Of a DNA stretch of 64,000 bases, positions 1 through 35,600 are shown in pieces. Numbering within the stretch: the stretch's first letter is position 1; each line of letters starts with the position of its first letter. This DNA is from Cristatella mucedo. Lineage: Eukaryota; Bryozoa; Phylactolaemata; Cristatellidae. The notes beneath the pieces are model-generated. The model was not told the origin of the DNA. It made no database searches and saw only the letters and a program-made list of their open reading frames with translations. The stretch lies in NCBI GenBank assembly GCA_009760855.2, contig WPIO01000053.1, positions 2,727,501-2,791,500 of the forward strand, given 5' to 3'. The translations under genes were made by a program, and so were the position numbers.

Positions 1-718
1 GCATGCTCCACTTCAGCTCAGTGAGCGATGCTGCCGATAAGATCGAATTACAACTGCCCAACTAGGCATATCGTTTTAGCTGTTAGCTTGCTCTCAGTCG
101 TTTTGGCTTGCCTGGTCGCCTCGACCTTGTGGTTATTCGCTAGACTGACCGTGGTAGGAGTGGGGAGCGGATTGGTTAGGGAGTTAACTTTTACTGTGTT
201 CTGCACGCCCAAAACAAGCACTCGGCTGTTGCAATTGTTGAGCAATCGATGGTAGACATGCGGAGGCAGACTTGATTCGACAGCATGCATGCCGAATTGT
301 GAGCGAGCGTCGTCGGAGTGCCAGCAAAACTGGTTGCAGGCATTATCTTTAGCGCCACCACACATACAGGCAGCTCCCCTTGTTACCGCCACTGTATATA
401 TGCCACCTGATCTCGGTGATGTCACGAGATCTTGCGCCAAGTCGACTGTCACGACACAACGTCAATGGGCTGGATGGTCTTCGCCCATGGCGCCCGTCCC
501 ATGCTGTCTCGGCATTGTAGCCATCGTAGTCATTAGTTCCGGCTGCCTATTGCGTTTGCCTGGCCTTGCATGGCTGATGGTCCCTGACAGCTAATGGTGC
601 TGCTTGCCTGCCTTGACGTCAGTTGATTTAACCTCCGCTAGCCGGTACCCAAGCATCCGTGTCGTCCGACGGGCATAATGTCAAAACTCACGTGGTCCAG
701 TGGAGACCTGATGGTGGG

Positions 719-768
719 CAAGCTGCTTCCGCTGCTTCCGCTGCTTCCGCTGCTTCCGCTGCGGCTTC
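719..768. repeat. Short 9-bp tandem repeat (CTTCCGCTG)
   Basis: About five tandem copies of a CTGCTTCCG unit followed by a degenerate copy. It looks like simple-sequence expansion, with no evidence of coding. Confidence 0.75.
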
Positions 769-1159
769 CCAGGCTCTTCCCCTACCTGCAGTCCTACAGC
801 TTGGGCACGATGCTGCCACCTGGTGGCGGTCGGGTGCAATGCCGACAACGACAGGTGCCGCTGGGCGGGCCTGCGGCACCTGTCGAGTTCTGCCTCCTCC
901 GGTCGCTCTGCACTTTGAAAGTTTACTGTACAAAGCCAGCGAGTCGGTTACTGTACTGGCACGGCACTGCAGAAGACCGAGCCGAGCTGAATGTGAATAA
1001 CAGCGAGCAGCTGTAAGAAAAGGGCCGTGGCGAATGCAGCCGTCGGAGCGGCACGCGAGCAGTTACGTCGGTGCTGCAGTGCTGAGAGAGAGAAGAGAGA
1101 CAAAGAGAAGAGAGACAAAGAGAGAGAGAGAGAGAGACAGAGACAGAGAGAGCGAGCAG

Positions 1160-1310
1160 CCGACTTTCAATTGCTCTCCTGACTCTGCTTTGCTTCCCAC
1201 TTTCTCTTTGTTGCGTGAGACGAAGTCTGTTGGCTACCGAATGCGTACCGAAAGCCGCTTAGGCTGTGAGTGCGCTATACAAAACTCTCCTGCGTAACAC
1301 CCACCATCTT
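1160..1310 (+). mobile_element. LINE-1 family 3' end fragment
   Basis: The sequence from TGACTCTGCTTTGCTTCCCA through the CTTAGGCTGTGAGTG block to CTCCTGCGTAACACCCAC matches the complement of 6901-7030, which is the 3' end of the nearly full-length LINE on the - strand. It is a severely 5'-truncated copy. Confidence 0.75.
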
Positions 1311-2689
1311 CCCACTTCCCCTCTCGACACAACTCAGTCTCGTGTTCTTCAACTTCCTGTGCAGTGGCAGACCGATACTGACTATTCGTCCACAGTATGT
1401 GCAAGTCAACGACTGCACTTGAACCCAAGTGTCATCCTTGGCAAAACAGCTTTGACCGTTTTGTAGGTTTCAGTCACGCGTGCGCTTATGTGCAGAAGCA
1501 GCTCGCGCGCATGTGTGATTACAACAAAGGTCAGCTAATTTAGCTGCCTTATTTGCATAAGGGCGGAAGAGCCTTAGTGGCTATTAACCCCCCTGCTATT
1601 TCGGTGGGTAATGGTTGTGCTTATAAAGTTTTGGGGGCAGTGACACCTAAGGAGTCGTTCATGCAAGTGCAAAGTATATTTCATTTGAATTGCAATTATT
1701 GTCCAATTGTTACTGTCCTGCTAACTGAGCGTAGGGCTCTCGATGGTACCTTGATAGAGCACCTTGGCTAGTAGGGTCAGAGAGGTCGAGACATCGAAGG
1801 CCTGCCTGCCTGCCGGCTACCACCGTCTCCACCCCTGCCCGAAGCTTCTGGCTTTGCGCATGGATTTCTGTCGTCTCGTGTGACAAGATTGTCGTGAGCC
1901 AAAACTTGCGCAGCGCACTTTAAAGCGATGGTCGGGAATGTTTGTCAATGCCGATCGCTTCGGAGCTTGTGCGCCATGATTTTCAACAAAATTGGGATGA
2001 AAGGACCCTGCGCTTTGGCTGACATTTGGCTGCCGAATGTCTTTCCTGTAGAGGCCAGTCGCTGGAGACTATATTTAAAAAGGTACAGCTCTATTTTGAT
2101 TACGAAAATTATGCCGACGGACTGGAGGTGGATAAGCTCACGTACGTATGCAAACTGCTCTCTGCATGCTAACGGCGGCTTTATCTTGCTCATTTTTGTT
2201 ATCCTGTGTCAAGCCCTGCATAGTCGATAATTCCCTACAGATAAGGCTTCCTTATGCGGTGTACGTGCTCGGCAGCATCATCTGGACCGTTCGGTCGCAT
2301 CTTTGCTTTGCAATGGTGCACAGAGAATGTCTTGTCGGTGTTTGACTATGATATTGTAGTTCACCAAAGCCGGATATTTGGTACCCATACTTAGCCTGTC
2401 TCTTCTCACCGATCGTGCTGCCTAGCATGAGGATGTCTGTCGTGTGTTCCCCACCTTCCTGCTGTGCTTGATTAGAGGCACCGACACGCACTGTGGACTG
2501 TCCTGGTTTTGATTCTGCATACATAAGATTCTACGTGCTTGCATACATGCATGCACGCTGCAGCAGCTGCGCGTAAATGTTCGGTGCGTGGAATTTGGGC
2601 ACACTGACAAATATGCAGTTTCCTAAGATGCGACACAATTGAGAGCAAGCAAATGTGTAATACAACTTGGAAAAAGGAAAGATAAAATA

Positions 2690-2780
2690 ATTCATTTGTA
2701 TAACGCCTCAAGAGAACTCTATCCAGGCGCTTCACATATGCCGCATGGCTCGAGCCCGTGACCTTGGTCATCAAGTGCTT
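2690..2780 (-). mobile_element. tRNA-derived SINE-1, diverged copy
   Basis: On the - strand it reads GTCACGGGCTCGAGCC, CATATGTGAAGCGCCTGGAT and then AGTTCTCTTGAGGCGTTATA, the B-box and 3' tail of the SINE-1 family seen better at 32171-32316. The 5' part is degraded. Confidence 0.7.
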
Positions 2781-3879
2781 TCTCCTCGACTTCGGTCAAT
2801 ATAGCTGACCACTTTAAACCCCTGGGCCAAACGGGAAACATGTAATGGAGTTAGTTGTTAGAGATCCAGGAGAAGTGGCTAGGATGTTAGGTTGGCCTTT
2901 TTTCAACACAAGAAAGTTTCGATGCAGAGGGGAGGGGAGTGCTTCTGTGATGGCAGGCATTAGGAAAGTAGGCGCCGAGCTCACAGCTAGTGCGTGTAAG
3001 CAACCTCGACTGAGTCGGGTGAGTGGATCCTTTGACGACCGCGCCGGTAGATTGCGTTCCAGTTCGGTACGACACCTTGCAGTGCGCCGAGCTAGCGGTT
3101 GCACGATTGGCACCTTTAAAAAAGGTGCAAGACCAGCTGTAAGTGCTGCGTGCATGGTGGGAACCGAGCGCGAGGTGTCCACTCCTTCCGCCCTTCCCCC
3201 TTCTCTCGACGACGACCTCCTCCCATGCTAGAGAACCTGGGTGAACCAGGCAGTGTCCGACTCGGCTAGCTGTTTCAGTTGTGCTTTAGCAGATCCTAAT
3301 GGAGAAGGACCTGCTTCTCTCTTCGGGGAGAAGTCTATTGGGATTGGGCCGGCCGGAAGAGCGTGGCTCAGACAATCGTGGGATAGACGATGACAGCGTG
3401 ATATAGCAGCAGCAGCAGCAGCAGCAGGATGTCACCAGCTTAACGATGCTTGCGGCGCCAGCTGCCTCGATGCTTATCTCTTGCCACTGAGTTCTGTCGT
3501 CGGTCTGTTTTGCCGTTTGCTCGCCCGCTGTCACGAAGCCGTGGGCGGGGCTCGCCTGTTGCCGGCTCCTCGTCAACTGTGCGTGCTCTCGCCTGATGCC
3601 TGCCCCCGTCTTGACTTATGGCAAGCCCGCGGCTTCCGGTGCCGTTAGCAGCGTGAGACTTCGAGTTCTCGCTTCCAGACTCACCACTGACCAATGTCAC
3701 CTTAGCGGCAGTGCGTTTCATCCGTCAGCTGAGCTGCCTGACATTCGTCGGCCTATTATTCGCCGGCGTGCCGGTGCCTCTGCGTGAGCACGCGCTCGCA
3801 GTGTGGTCTTTGCGATGGCTTCGGCCTTCGTTTGAGCAATGCGAGCAAAGCCTGGCTGTTACGCCTTTTAGGCCTGCAG

Positions 3880-28751
<24,872 letters not shown>

Positions 28752-31262
28752 AGGCCGAGCTGCTGCTGCCACGGCCGCTGTCACGGCTGCTGCCACGGCC
28801 GCTGCCTGATAGGATGCCTTTGCCGCATGCCGGGCGTTCACGCCTGCCTGCCAGGCAAGCACCGTGCGGCCCTGTGCAGCCGAGCCCAGGTGCACGTGTG
28901 GGCTGCTGCCGCTCTGCCGCCCGCTCTCTGGGCCGGCCAGTCGTGCGGCACCGGCTGTGATGGCTTCGCGCAAGCAACTTCTTTCTTCTCAATCGTCGTC
29001 TGGGAGTGACAAGCTCTTTGGACGACATTGCCGTCTGCACTCGACTAATGTGGATGCACCACGTGGTCGTATCGTGTTTTTCGTGTTTCTGGCCGATTCG
29101 GCCGCAGTGCTGCCGAAGTAGCAGCAGCAGCAGCAGCGGCGGTTCCTTTCGCTCGTTTTTTTGCCAGTCTTAAGGAGGCTCGCACACTCACCTCCGTGGC
29201 AGGCTAATCATCAGTTCATTCCTGGTAGCTTCCTGTGACTCGCATTGGCGGGCTGCTGCTGCTCAGTCAAACTCCTCTGAGCAACGTCGGCTGTTGCCTC
29301 GACCGTGGGCAGGGCTGCTGCTTAACGAGTACTAATAAGTTATCTCAATTGTTACTGTTTGTATGATTTCTCTTATATTGGTGGGAATACATTTTGCGTT
29401 CTCATTGCAATGCTAGTTGATTCAACAGCTTCATTTGCATTGCGACAGGTGAGCCTTAACGGCCATCGCTACCGCTCGAAGTGGGCATGAAATTATCGCC
29501 TGCTGGAAGGACTCGCTAAACCTCTCTGCTGCTGCTGGGCTTAGACCCAGGGCCAACCAATCGTCGATTGCCATCGATGACGTTGCAGATCGTCAGCGCC
29601 CGGGCGGTGGCAGCGACCGGCTGGGTGCACACCTGCGTCGTGCGTGTGAAAAATGGCATCGCTCGCTCAGGAAGAGGGCACGGTCGTGCTGTGGGCTCCG
29701 ACTGACGCCGGTTGGGGGGGGGCTAGGACGACGCCGGGCTCATGCGACAGGCATGGGCCAGTCGTCGGCAGGTAGCCGCCGCCCGTTGCCGAGTGTAGAG
29801 CTGCGAAGGAAGACGACGTCTTCCCGAGCGCTCACGTCTTCTAAGCTCTGGCGGTCTCGCAAGTTCTCGCGGGCCTCGAGCGAGAAGAGCCGGCCATAGG
29901 AGAAGAAGAAGAAGAAAGGGAAACCTCGGGCTGCACTCTTCTCCTGCGGCTCTCTGCCTCTCGTCCCCCCTCCCTCCAAAAAGGTCTTCGACCGGGAAAG
30001 GACTCAAGCGCCTCGCTGTGTGGGTGTATGCTGGACGGACAGATGGTGCCCGGATGCATATTTTTTCGGCGCCGGCCGTCTGTTCATTGACGTCAGATCT
30101 ATTAAGGGCACAGGGCTCGCAGCAGGCTGTTCAACACGGTAGCCTGCGTACGTTTAAATTATTCCTTAAATTAGCACGTTTTCAGTTATCTTTTTAGCTT
30201 AGGGTATAAGGTTTTGGGTTTATTATTTTCTGATCGTATGTTTTGGGATTTACGGCTTATGGTTTGCTGGTTAGATTTTGTATTTGTCTCTGGGTTTATA
30301 GCTCACGTCCCAGGGTTTAGTATTTAGGCATTCGAGAGAAACTCTAATAATATGCGTCGCCGGTATTCGCATTCGATGTCGCCGGTAATCGTCTTACATC
30401 AGCCGAGACTCGAGCACCCTTACGAGCGCTTTGTTTTCGGCCCATCTCAGTCCGGACGTGGATGCCGCACGCAATGCTCACAATTTTTTAATAATTTAAT
30501 AACATAATTTCATAACAAGATTTATTTATTTATTTATTTGTTTCATAACAAGATTTATTTATTTATTCATGATGCAATAATGACGTAACCCCAGCCATGG
30601 CGGGTCCGTTGCCCGCTTGATTCTAAATCCTTTTTACGGCAATTAGTCGACGGCAGACGGCCTCCGGTCGCTTCGTATTTTAAAATTAGCATTTCCCAAC
30701 CTTCCGGTCACAGGTTGCCAAGGTTCGCTGAGTCCGTTTAGCTCTTGGTGCCCGCTCGAATGCGCCCTCGCCGCGCCAAGCCTACTGGGGCGCTTGAACT
30801 ATCGAACCCTTCTCCCCTCCCCCGAGATATGTCGCCTTGGCGGCCGCCGCAGAAATTAAAAGTCATGAGCGAGCTTTTTTTTGGCGAGCAACCTTGTCCA
30901 TTGTACAGAACAAAATCAGTCGAAGTTCTAGCTATTAGGCTAAAGTGCAGCGAACTCGACATTCCCGCCTTTGAGCGCTCCGGACGGGGGGGGGGGAACA
31001 GGGCACGTCGTCTGCTGCCCTAGTTTCCAGCTACTCGCTGTCGGCATCGCGGGGAGGGGGGTGGGCGGGGCGGGGCGCCACTCGCGCCAGAGCTCTCGGC
31101 TGGCGCCACGCACGCCAGTCCACGCGCCAGAGCTCTCGGCTGGCGAACCGAGATCGCAGCTCGAAAGGTCGCGACGTAGCGCCGTCGCCGCTGGACTCCG
31201 AATCCGAGAGCGAGTAATTATTCGCTGGCGCTGCGCTTTCCGGAGGGCTTTCCGCTCGCGGA
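28752..31262. other. Intergenic region between convergent genes
   Basis: Holds the 3' UTRs of both genes. Seen: CAG run near 29121-29136, a SINE-2-like remnant (about 29428-29515), and an AT-rich segment at 30480-30560 with TTTATTTATTTATT and a duplicated ATAACAAGATTTATTTATTT motif. No additional exon was recognised. The open frames in the GC-rich part (29.6-30.1 and 30.7-31.2 kb) lack splice or family support. Confidence 0.55.
30520..30563 (-). terminator. Candidate polyadenylation signals for the nAChR gene
   Basis: Several overlapping AATAAA hexamers on the - strand (TTTATT on +), about 0.7 kb beyond the stop at 31263. This is the first dense AATAAA cluster downstream of the receptor gene. 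Inferred only from the motif and position. Confidence 0.35.
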
Positions 31263-31760
31263 TCAAACCATTTGCGGAAAAATGGCGGCCACCGTGGCAA
31301 CCACCACCAAAACGTAGACGATAAAAAACACGCGGTCCACGACCATGGCGATGGCGCGCCACTCGGACAGAACGAGATTCAGCGCGTCCTTCGCCTGCAG
31401 CTTGGCTTGCATGCCCCTGACCAAGTTTCGTATGTCTCTCACGTCGCGCTGGACGGAATGCTTCAAATGAATGGGCGACAAGTCCGGCGTCAAAAGCCCG
31501 TCCTGCTCGCCGCCGCCGCTTCCACCGGCTGCCACCGCCGCCGCCACATCTTCCGCGCCGCCCCCGGGAGATCCCTGTTTGAGCAGACTCGAGGTCGCCC
31601 CAGAGCCGGCGGCGGCGGCGGCGGCTCTGTTGACACCGTTTTTCTCGTTTTTCGGCGGCGCTTGCCAGCTGCAGCCGCCGTGTTTTCTGTGCTGCTTTCT
31701 GATGTGCCCGGGAATGTAGGACTTCATCAGCAAAAATCTGGCCAGAAACCCGAGGACGAA
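31263..31760 (-). CDS. nAChR exon 7: cytoplasmic loop, MA helix, M4 and stop
   Basis: On the - strand the acceptor is TTTTTCAG at 31761-31768, followed by [12 protein letters not shown]. There is a loop with runs of Ala and Gly coded by GCN/GGN repeats, then the MA-like amphipathic helix with [13 protein letters not shown] and M4, which ends in FPQMV and TGA (31265-31263). 166 codons including the stop. Confidence 0.94.
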   Translation of the reverse strand, partial: FVLGFLARFLLMKSYIPGHIRKQHRKHGGCSWQAPPKNEKNGVNRAAAAAAGSGATSSLLKQGSPGGGAEDVAAAVAAGGSGGGEQDGLLTPDLSPIHLKHSVQRDVRDIRNLVRGMQAKLQAKDALNLVLSEWRAIAMVVDRVFFIVYVLVVVATVAAIFPQMV

Positions 31761-32474
31761 CTGAAAAAGAGCGAGCGAGTGAGAGAGAGAGAGAGAGAGA
31801 GTGAGAGAGAGAGAGAGCATCACGCCGATCAATCGGAGCGACCGCGACATGTGAGCACGCGTTATGCGCGCTCTAGCAAAACTACAGAGACATCCGCATC
31901 CGCTTTCTCTTTATTTTTTCCGCGCTCTGTTGTTACGCGCATCACTTTACGGCCCGAAATCGCACCTGCACACCGCTTCCAGCATTTGCTGGGTCCTTGT
32001 GAATCGGCCTTTGCATTGGCTTACCCGTGCTGACGTTTGCGCATGTTATCTAAACATAATGCTAGGCGCTTCCTTTAAAGCACATGTAAAAGGCCGAGAA
32101 AAAAAATCAGTTCTCTGAGGATGTTACACAAATGGATTACAATTATTATCATTATTATTGTAATAATAACGTAGCTGGCTTGGTCTAGCGGTTAAGGTGC
32201 TCGACCCGACCAAGGTCTTACTGAGATCGTAGGTTCGAACCCCGAGGCATATGTGAAGCGCCTGAATAGAGATTAAGTTCTCTTGGGGCGCTATATAAAT
32301 GAGTTATTATTATTATGTCCTTGCCTCGTGCTTCCTCTAGCTCGCTTAAGTAAAAACGCAGCTCAGCCGTCAAAAGAATTCGTATAACGCTGAACATGCC
32401 ACGGAATATTGCATCCTCAAAAAAATGAAGATTTTAAAGTATTCTGGAGTCGACTCCTCGACCTACGTCAGCTC

Positions 32475-32516
<42 letters not shown>

Positions 32517-32528
32517 TCCCGTTCCTCC

Positions 32529-32577
<49 letters not shown>

Positions 32578-32615
32578 GCACACATACGCACACGCACACA
32601 CATATATAGTATGTA

Positions 32616-32651
<36 letters not shown>

Positions 32652-35600
32652 GTATGTGTGTAATGAATTGAGCTGAAATGACTGCGAGTGGCTTAGCCAT
32701 TAATGCTTATAACATTCTAGCTTAGAGATTCGCACCGTGAAGTGCAGTGTCCACCCAATCCCCAACGCAATTAAAAAAAGATACATGTGACATATTCCTC
32801 GACACGTGGTCTATTTCACAGCGCGTGAATTTTCAGCGAGGCAGCTAAAACTACAGAGTACCAAGGTCTGTCTGTACCAGAGCGTAGTCACTAACGGTGT
32901 CAGCATTGTTGACAGGATTTCTTTGCTCGGCGGGTCATTAGCTTCTCAACTCACTTCCACAAGTATGCAGCACGCAGCGACGCAGCGACGTCTCTGCTGC
33001 AGCCTACTCAGCATAGTCTACGCAGCGCACTTGCATTGACACGTGATGGCACGTAAAAAAGAAGCTTAAAACACGCTCCAAAACTAACGCGCTCCTTGCA
33101 GTCCATCCTCAGTCTTCGTGAATCATTTTTTGGGTGCGGACATGCGGGCTGACACCTCGCTGCCATAGGTAATCAACTGACATGCTTTCTTTCTAGCAAA
33201 TATTAAATTCCTTGAAAGATATTTAGGTTGATCTTTGGACCTTTCATGAATGTATTTATGAATTTATTCTCATTATTGTTATTCTTTCATTCTAGCCGGT
33301 CGACGCTAACATTTTTCGGCCACTTACTTTGTTTACAATGCTTGTCTGTCGTTATTGTCGCAGTTGCCACGTCACATCACTTCTCGCCGACCTGCACTGG
33401 CTCCCAGTCAAGCAACGCATCGACTTCAAGGTTTTGTCGCTCACTTTTAGGTCTCTTCATTCTTTGGCTCCAGCCTACCTATCAGATCTTCTCCCCCACC
33501 ATGACAAGCATCGTACCTAAAGTTTTTCGGAATCTAATTGCTTACCTGTACCTCGTATGGACCTTAAATTCTTTGGCTACCGTGCCGTAAGTTCGTATGC
33601 TCCAAAGCCCAGAGCTGACTCCCGACTTGCGTAACGATATCTCCTGACTTGTCCAAATTTAAAAAGAAACTAAAAACACATCTACATATCACAGCATTTA
33701 GTGGGTCCCCGGGACTCGTCCTTTATCTGCTTATGCGAGCTGACATTGTGCATGCTGCCACTAACCACACTTGCATGCTGACCCTGTACATGTCACCCTT
33801 AACCTTGTTATTCTTGTTGTTTATTGCGCATGCTACCGCTAACCATTCGATCGTGCTTCCTTTGCAGGAAATGTAAAGTGCGTAGAAAGAAATTGGGGGC
33901 GCTATTCGTCAGACGAGCTATTCTTCCTCCTATCATTCCTATCTTCCTGACACTGACATTCAACTATCTGCAGAATTTCTGAAATATTCAGACGGCGTGC
34001 TGGACCGATGGTTAGATAAATAAAAAAATAAATACTGTCCATGTACGACAATACAGCTATTCAAACTAGATTCGTTATCTGCGATCCATGTAAGTACGGA
34101 CGGGCTTTTTCTGCACTGAGTGAGTGAAGTCACGTGGCTTCATCGTGCGCATCGAAGGCTGAAAACTGGCTGAGCGAAAAGCTAAAGAAAGCTCTCCACC
34201 ACGTAATATCCGCTATGCCTTAACGGCTGAGTATCTTTACAAGAAGCCAAGTGTAAGCAAACCATTCATTCAACGCACACCGATCGCGCGCGGTCCCGTC
34301 TGTTTCGGCTATTTGTCTGGTGCAACGAGCAGAAAGCTCTTCTTCGTGGAAATCACTTCGGCAGCAGCTCGGAGTGCGTGCAAATAAATAATCGCGACTT
34401 CGGCTGCACCGCTGCCGCCTCGGCGAAGAGCCGCCGCGGCGGCAGCGGAGACGCCACTTACCGACGTCAACCACTTCGGCGGACCGTTCTTCCTGTCGAA
34501 GCGCACGTAGGTGCGGACAACGAACATGGCCAGGAACGTGGAGAAGGTGACAAGAACCATGTTCAGACAGTAGTACACGCCTGCAGCGAGCGCTCGCCGT
34601 AAGTCGCGCGCGCAGCGCCCGCTTCGCGCGCGAAGCCTCCCTCGCGTCGTCCGTCTGCCGCGGCTCGCCGAGCACCGACCGTCTCGGCAAGCCAATCTTG
34701 CTTGCTTGTGCGCGCGCGCCATCGCAGCGCCGACGATTCGCAGAGTCTCCGGCGTGGCGCGAGCTAGCCGGGCGGTTGTGTCCTCCGGAGTGGCCTCCCC
34801 CTGTCACACCGCTGCTCGCTCTGCCCCGCGAGAATCGTGCGCGCGCGACGACGCGGTGTAGCGAGCTCACGCGTCTGTCAGCAGGGCAGCGGAAGCGTTC
34901 AGACTGCATGCTCGACCGGCAGGGTGGTGCGTAGATTAAATAATAAAAAACAAACGCCGTCCTCTAAAATGAAATTACAGCTATTAATTGACAATCCGTT
35001 ATCGCAGCCTTAAAAATATGAAGCGCCGGGGCTGTTCACTTTCTATGGTCAGCTCACGTTGACCCAAGAGACCACATAGTCCATTGCCTGCTCAGAAAGT
35101 TGTGGACTGTACGGCTATAAGCTAAAGACTCAGACTGGTTATTAATGTGCGGTAGGACTCGTCAGTAATGTGCAGTAGGACCTCAAGCGTTCTACGCCAT
35201 CAGACCACCCGAGAGTTGCATTTCCGCTGTGTATAAAAAAAACAGTGTTAGAAACTCACGAGCCCATTGCTTATGCGAGCCGGTTAGGTCCAGCGGCTAA
35301 GGTGCTCGCCCCGACCATGGACTAAGGTCGCGGGCTCGAGCCCCGAGGCATACGTGAAGCGCCTGAATAGAGATTAAGTTCTCTTGGGGCGCTATATAAA
35401 TGGATTATCTTTTATGTCTCGCCTCCACAGCCTGTCCACCTTTCGCTCACTGGTCGTGTCGTTAATCGCTGTAGCAGCGTGGCCATTGGCTCGTTTCCTT
35501 CGCTTCCGTCGTATTTCGCTCAACCGCAACCGGAAGTTCTTTACTCCTCAAGCTCAAACCCAAGTCCTGCTTCCCGAGTTTGTTGTGGCAAAATTTGCGA

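Larger units (their letters stand above)
1..3879. other. Upstream non-coding or intronic region
   Basis: No exon could be supported here. Contents seen: a period-9 CTTCCGCTG repeat (719-768), GA-rich tracts (1084-1150), a LINE-1 family 3' end (about 1160-1310), small SINE-like remnants (about 1540-1590 and 2690-2780), and a CAG run (3404-3426). The N-terminal exon(s) of the PDXDC1 gene should lie here or further upstream. Confidence 0.5.

Noticed and set aside
2040-2090. Possible N-terminal exon of PDXDC1 with TTTCCTGTAG acceptor and AAAAAG|GTACAG donor
   Set aside because: A very short exon, with no recognisable match to the family's N-terminus. Splice-like strings of this quality occur by chance.
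32171-32245. Functional tRNA gene
   Set aside because: A and B boxes are present, but the sequence does not close into a proper cloverleaf acceptor stem, and the same head with the same tail recurs many times, so it is a SINE.
34309-34909. Longer open frames around receptor exon 6 as a separate gene
   Set aside because: Only 34462-34580 is supported by M3 similarity, splice sites and phase. The flanks are Arg/Ala-rich intron in GC-rich DNA.
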